Below are positions 19,868 through 23,708 of a stretch of 23,708 bases of DNA, piece after piece. The DNA is from Byssochlamys sp. IMV 00236 (taxonomy: Eukaryota; Ascomycota; Eurotiomycetes; Eurotiales; Thermoascaceae), in NCBI GenBank assembly GCA_001931875.2, contig MSJH02000314.1, positions 1 through 23,708 of the forward strand. Direction: 5' to 3'. The stretch's first letter is position 1. Each line of letters starts with the position of its first letter. The translations under genes and the position numbers were made by a program. The notes below the pieces were generated by a model. The model saw only the letters and a program-made list of their open reading frames with translations, made no database searches and was not told the DNA's origin.

Positions 19868-22318
19868 ATGTCAACACTTGCATCACATATAGCACCAGCC
19901 GCACATACATTTTCAAATACCGAACCCGACTTCCTGCTACCAAACAGGCTTAATAAAGACGACACACATGATAACAGACTATTCGACAGACTCCAAGAAG
20001 AAAACGCACGTTTACCGCCACAGGTAATTTGTTTACTTGGCTATATATTTTTTAATTCACACGTTTTTCTCTATCTGCAGGAGTCAACAGCGTTTATCTT
20101 GGCACAGATAGAGCGACAAAACGCGCTACTAGAAAAAGATCCAAAATCGATCTTTATTCATTCCAATGAACTTAGGGCTCACTTTAGCACACTACAGCGG
20201 CTAGTCAAGGACAACATCGTATCACTTAACGAGGAAGAAGAAATCGATTGGGGGTTTTGGGAAGCCGTCATTCAGGATTCGGATCAAGTGGCGCTGAGAC
20301 TACCACACCTATTATCTCTCAAGTTACGTTCAGGAATTCCTGCGCGTGTAAGAGGCTTGATTTGGCAAGCCATGTCGAAATCCGCGTCATTACATTTGGA
20401 AACTGTTTATGGTCAGCTATGCCAAGAGAGATCACCACACGAGAGGATAATTCAACGTGACCTGGCAAGAACGTTTCCTCGAATTGACATGTTTAAGCAA
20501 GAAAACGGGAGCGGACAAACTGCCATGAAACGAATACTTGAAGCATACAGTCTTTATGATACTGAAGTCGGGTACTGTCAAGGATTAGCCTTTCTTGTTG
20601 GTCCACTCTTGATGAATGTAAGTATAAGCTACTATCCTTAATAGATTGACTCATTATTGAAGCAGATGCCTGAAGTACCATCATTTTGTGTCTTCGTTAG
20701 ATTAATGGAAACGTATGAGATGAGATCCATGTTTACTCTTCATATGGAAGGACTCCAGTTACGTCTTTATCAATTTTCAAAACTCCTTCATGAGATACTT
20801 CCAGATTTATCATGTCATTTTATGCAACATGGAATTCACGCAGCCATGTACGCATCACAGTGGTTCTTGACTTTGTTTGCTTATGCGCTTCCTATGGGGC
20901 TTGTCAATCGAATCTATGACATCATATTCGCAGAAGGAGCAGCAGAGACCATTATGCGTATAGCGATCGCCATGCTCAAAAGGTCTGCAGATCACATTAT
21001 ATCAAAATTAGAAGAATTTGAAGATATATTGGATTTTGTTACCTCACGAAAGCTGTGTTTACCCTATGCTGAAAATTACGGAAATGTCATCCGGGATGCC
21101 GTTTCACTTTCCCACATTATTACTAAAGAAAAGCTAGACGCACTCCATGCTCAATACGCTGCAGATGAAGGAGAACAGCATCGAAAGCTAAACAGAGCAA
21201 CGGGTCGGTTAGGAATGTTTTGGAAGCGAAAGAAAAAGACACGTCAAGAGTTGAAACGCTCGTCTACGATGTATCCTGCTAAAATACAACCTTCCAAGCC
21301 TCCATTGAGAAAACGATGGTCCTCTGTTTCTGCCAAGGATACGACCACACCATTGTTTGTCGCGGAGGAAGCGTCGTCGATTCAAAGAAGATTGAGCATT
21401 AGTTCTTTTTGCAGCTGTAGCTCAATACATAACCAATCTCTACCATCAACACCTCAAAGTTTGACCACTCCTTATCTTGGTAGCAATCTTCAGCTTGAAA
21501 TAGAACATTTACGAAAAGATCATCAAAAGGCGCTGGATGAACTACAGGAAATGAGATATGATAAAGAAGATTTAGAATGCGAACGGGATGCGCTAAAGTT
21601 GACTATTTTAGAACTTGAGCGTAGATACTGTTTAGAAAAGATAGATAGCAGTAACAGGATCTCGCCAGATTTAGCACTACAACAAGGTTTTGAAGGAGAA
21701 AACTCCATGTCGACTTTAAAAAGCTTAAAAATTGCCGAAAATGTTCAATCATACACTGATGATATGACAAGTGTGCTATCAAAAGCAAGTACATGTCTTT
21801 CTGGAGAAGTGACGCACACCAAAGATTTAGAGCAACAGTGCGAAAAACTTTCACAAGAGCTCGAACACGTACAGTCCAAATTCGATATGGTCAATGAAGG
21901 GCAGATGGCGCTGGTAGACAGACTACTAGTCATGAAAGCAGAAATGGATGAATTAGCGGAGGAAAAGAAAAGAAAGGAAGTAGAATGGACTGATGTTATT
22001 CAAAAGAATAAAGCCTTGGAAAAGGAATTAGAAAAAACAAGGAAAATCTTGGAATATTTCAAGTTGGAAAACCAGTACTTAATATGCCATTATCCAACAG
22101 AGAGTGAAAAGAATGTGCCATCAACCCACCAACGGCGCCACAGTGTGTCTGTTACCTCCAATATATCACACATAGTTGACCAGCCTTTAAAAGAGTTTTG
22201 GATGTCATTACGTGACCAAAAGCAGGAAGCAAAATATCCCTCAAGAAAGAGTAACAAAGTAAAGAGGACTGCATCGTTTTATGGTAGAGTCTTGCATGCA
22301 ATAAAACCAAAGCATTAA
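19868..22318 (+). CDS. TBC-domain Rab GTPase-activating protein with C-terminal coiled coil
   Basis: Three exons (19868-20023, 20081-20617, 20666-22318) give 781 residues. TBC proteins speed GTP hydrolysis on Rab GTPases in membrane traffic. The TBC domain spans about residues 125-345, starting with L-R-S-G-I-P-A-R-V-R-G-L-I-W. Both catalytic fingers are present: I-Q-R-D-L-A-R (arginine finger near residue 180) and Y-C-Q-G (glutamine finger, about 217). The exon 2-3 joint lies at L-L-M-N|M-P-E, a normal place in the family. After the domain come a basic/serine-rich linker, then long heptad-like stretches (about 505-705) forming a coiled coil, and a basic tail. The layout resembles EVI5, Gyp5 and RabGAP1-like proteins, but the N-terminus lacks a PTB domain. 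The target Rab cannot be told from sequence alone. Confidence 0.9.
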
Positions 22319-22453
22319 AGTACCCATTTTTATGCCGTGCCTGTTAGTTAATACTCAGCTTTTGCATATCACATGCGGAGTGAAGAATCTCTTTTTTTTT
22401 TTTGCTTATTCATGTTGTTTTTCCAAGCAGCTTTTCCTTTACTTAAAAGAACC

Positions 22454-22992
22454 ATGGGAGCTCAAGAAAGGTTATCGACTATATCAAGGCACGTACAAAC
22501 GGAAGCAAAGAAGGAGACATTTAGAGAAAGACTACATTATAAATACTTCTTGCCTATTCAAACAAGGTTATAAAATATCATCTTTTTCTAGTTCAATAAT
22601 AACAATTGTGTAGATGGAGTGATAATGATCAGTATGGCCATATAAACAATTCTATATATTATCATTACTTTGATACAGTCATTAATGAATATCTTATCAA
22701 AAACTGTGGATTAGAACCTAATAAAGCGGGTAAACCGATTGGATTGGTCGTATCTAGTTCAGCCAACTTTTACGCCCCCGCATCTTATCCAAGTATCATC
22801 CATGCTGGACTTTGTATCTCTAAAATAGGCAAGTCAAGTGTCACCTATCGTGTTGGATTGTTTGAAAATGAACAACCTTTGGCCTCTGTAGTCGGTGGAT
22901 TTACTCATGTATTTGTTGATCCAATCAATAGACGTCCAATTAAAGGCTTACCAGAGACAGTCTTGAAAGGACTTGATGCCATAAAAGAATAA
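22454..22992 (+). CDS. Hotdog-fold acyl-CoA thioesterase-like protein (4HBT family)
   Basis: Two exons (22454-22566, 22614-22992) encode 163 residues. The 4HBT signature T-R-W-S-D-N-D-Q-Y-G-H-I-N-N runs across the splice joint at residues 37-50; Asp43 and the G-H-x-N-N block are the catalytic and structural centre in YbgC/FadM-type thioesterases. The remainder follows a single-hotdog layout, with the G-K-S-S-V-T-Y-R strand and a final F-V-D-P-x-x-x-R-P segment. The substrate (short- or long-chain acyl-CoA) is unknown. The start is the first ATG in frame with the splice, giving a 30-residue polar N-terminus with no clear targeting signal. The 135 bp upstream holds T-tracts and no gene. Confidence 0.85.
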
Positions 22993-23335
22993 TAGATAAA
23001 ATTAGTTCAATTTGGGATAACTACAATAAATAAGGCTATTACGTGTCGTCATTTCATTATCGAAAAAGTTCTTGTTTATGTATTCATTCTTGATAGTTTT
23101 CCTTTAATGTTACCTTGTACCTAATTTTAGCAGAATTAACAATGATTTTATCCAATCATTTGATGCCATCAATCAGTGGTCAATTTTGCAGGAATTTGTG
23201 TTATTGGCCTGTATTATATATCAGTCTGCCACGTTCCAGCCGTTATATTTTTTTTCTAGAAATTTTTATATATTTCACTTGTACCTTTTCTTTTCTTTCT
23301 TTTTCTTTTTACTTTGTCAATAAAAAACAAACAAA
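22993..23335 (+). promoter_or_regulatory. Calreticulin upstream region with ACGTG cores
   Basis: 343 bp without a gene. TACGTG at 23040-23045 and, on the other strand, AACGTGG at 23229-23235 match the ACGTG core used by Hac1/XBP1-type factors of the unfolded protein response, of which calreticulin is a common target. A CCAAT box lies at 23152-23156. TATA-like TTTATATAT sits near 23266, and a T/C tract with an A-rich leader precedes the ATG. The motifs are short, so this is suggestive only. Confidence 0.35.
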
Positions 23336-23665
23336 ATGAAGATTCCCACCATCACCGCCATCTTGGGTCTTGCTGCTCTTGCCTCTGCTGAAGTCTTCTT
23401 TCACGAAACTTTCTCTGATGGTGAAGGTTGGAAAGACCGTTGGACTCCTTCCACTTACCGCGAAGATCTTGGTAAACTTGAAGTAAGTCCTGGTAAATGG
23501 TACGTAGACGAAAAGGCCAATGCTGGTTTAAGAACAACCGAGGACTATCGCTTCTATGCTGTCTCTTCCAAGACAAAGCCATTCACAAACAAGGACAAGA
23601 ACCTTGTCATTCAGTTTGATGTCAAGAATGAACAAGACATTGACTGTGGTGGAAGTTATTTGAAG
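23336..23665 (+). CDS. CALR: Calreticulin, 5' exon (partial, cut by window end)
   Basis: The first exon gives 110 residues, ending at a GTAAAA donor at 23666; the rest lies outside the window. Calreticulin is the ER-lumen lectin chaperone that buffers calcium and folds glycoproteins. A signal peptide with a hydrophobic core (residues 5-17) ends at A-S-A, before E-V-F-F-H-E-T-F. Then follow D-G-E-G-W-K-D-R-W, G-L-R-T-T-E-D-Y-R-F-Y-A and the conserved I-D-C-G-G-S-Y-L-K. Calnexin shares parts of this, but the short spacing from signal peptide to F-x-E-x-F favours calreticulin. The P-domain, acidic tail and HDEL-type signal cannot be checked here. Confidence 0.9.
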
Positions 23666-23690
23666 GTAAAACAGAGTTTGAATACACGCG

Positions 23691-23708
23691 TTTTTTTTTT
23701 TTTTTTTT
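23691..23708. repeat. Terminal T homopolymer at window edge
   Basis: At least 18 consecutive T residues at the end of the window, within the first intron of calreticulin. Such runs commonly stop assemblies, so this may be a contig end. Confidence 0.8.

Noticed and set aside
19638..19953. Phe/Ser/Leu-rich open frames before the TBC gene
   Set aside because: They translate the T/C promoter tract; no start context or conserved content.
22332..22613. Two overlapping open frames before the thioesterase
   Set aside because: One reads through the intron, the other covers the true first exon in its own frame; the spliced 22454-22992 model explains the conserved protein.
23152..23170. Mammalian-type ERSE (CCAAT-N9-CCACG) before calreticulin
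   Set aside because: CCAAT is followed after nine bases by CCATC, only three of five bases of the second half-site; too weak to claim.
1..23708. CRISPR array, bacterial operon or organelle origin
   Set aside because: Spliceosomal introns and eukaryotic gene families throughout, and no regularly spaced direct repeats.

Overview
The window looks like nuclear DNA of an early-diverging fungus, most likely Mucoromycota (order Mucorales). The signs are short GT-AG introns of about 45-90 nt, AT-rich intergenic DNA with T/C tracts, the standard genetic code, and Mucorales-style transposon remnants beside fungal housekeeping genes. Lineage is inferred from gene character only; no rRNA or other marker is present. 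All gene models were spliced by eye from reading frame, GT-AG borders and remembered family conservation.

Left part (1-3944): a long inverted repeat (arms about 418 bp) encloses about 3.1 kb. Each arm carries a complete, intron-containing gene for a 76-residue protease-inhibitor-like protein (I78 / potato-inhibitor-I-like), pointing inward. Between the arms lie two broken mobile-element genes: a minus-strand pseudogene with a RuvC-like (Fanzor/TnpB-type) C-terminus and several stops and frame breaks, and the C-terminal part of a MULE-type transposase with a SWIM-like zinc finger. The two arms are almost identical except over the part of the inhibitor gene that encodes the predicted reactive-site loop and C-terminus, which is densely and mostly non-synonymously changed. 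This is the most unusual structure in the window.

Middle part (4254-17735): ATG18 (PROPPIN autophagy protein), MAK5/DDX24 (60S ribosome-biogenesis helicase), an EI24-family ER membrane protein (autophagy-related in animals), a short cytochrome-b5-like MAPR heme protein, and the very large FAB1 phosphatidylinositol-3-phosphate 5-kinase. ATG18, EI24 and FAB1 all touch PI3P/PI(3,5)P2 or autophagosome biology. The linkage is noteworthy but may be chance. MAK5 and EI24 converge with 19 bp between stop codons; the MAPR gene and FAB1 diverge from a 324-bp shared promoter.

Right part (18228-23708): glutamine synthetase, whose upstream region holds six GATA cores; a TBC-domain Rab GAP with a C-terminal coiled coil; a hotdog-fold thioesterase; and the first exon of calreticulin, cut by the window end inside an 18-T run. 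The left edge falls inside the long inverted repeat and the right edge in a homopolymer, so this may be a whole short contig bounded by assembly-breaking sequence. No tRNA, rRNA or CRISPR array was seen.
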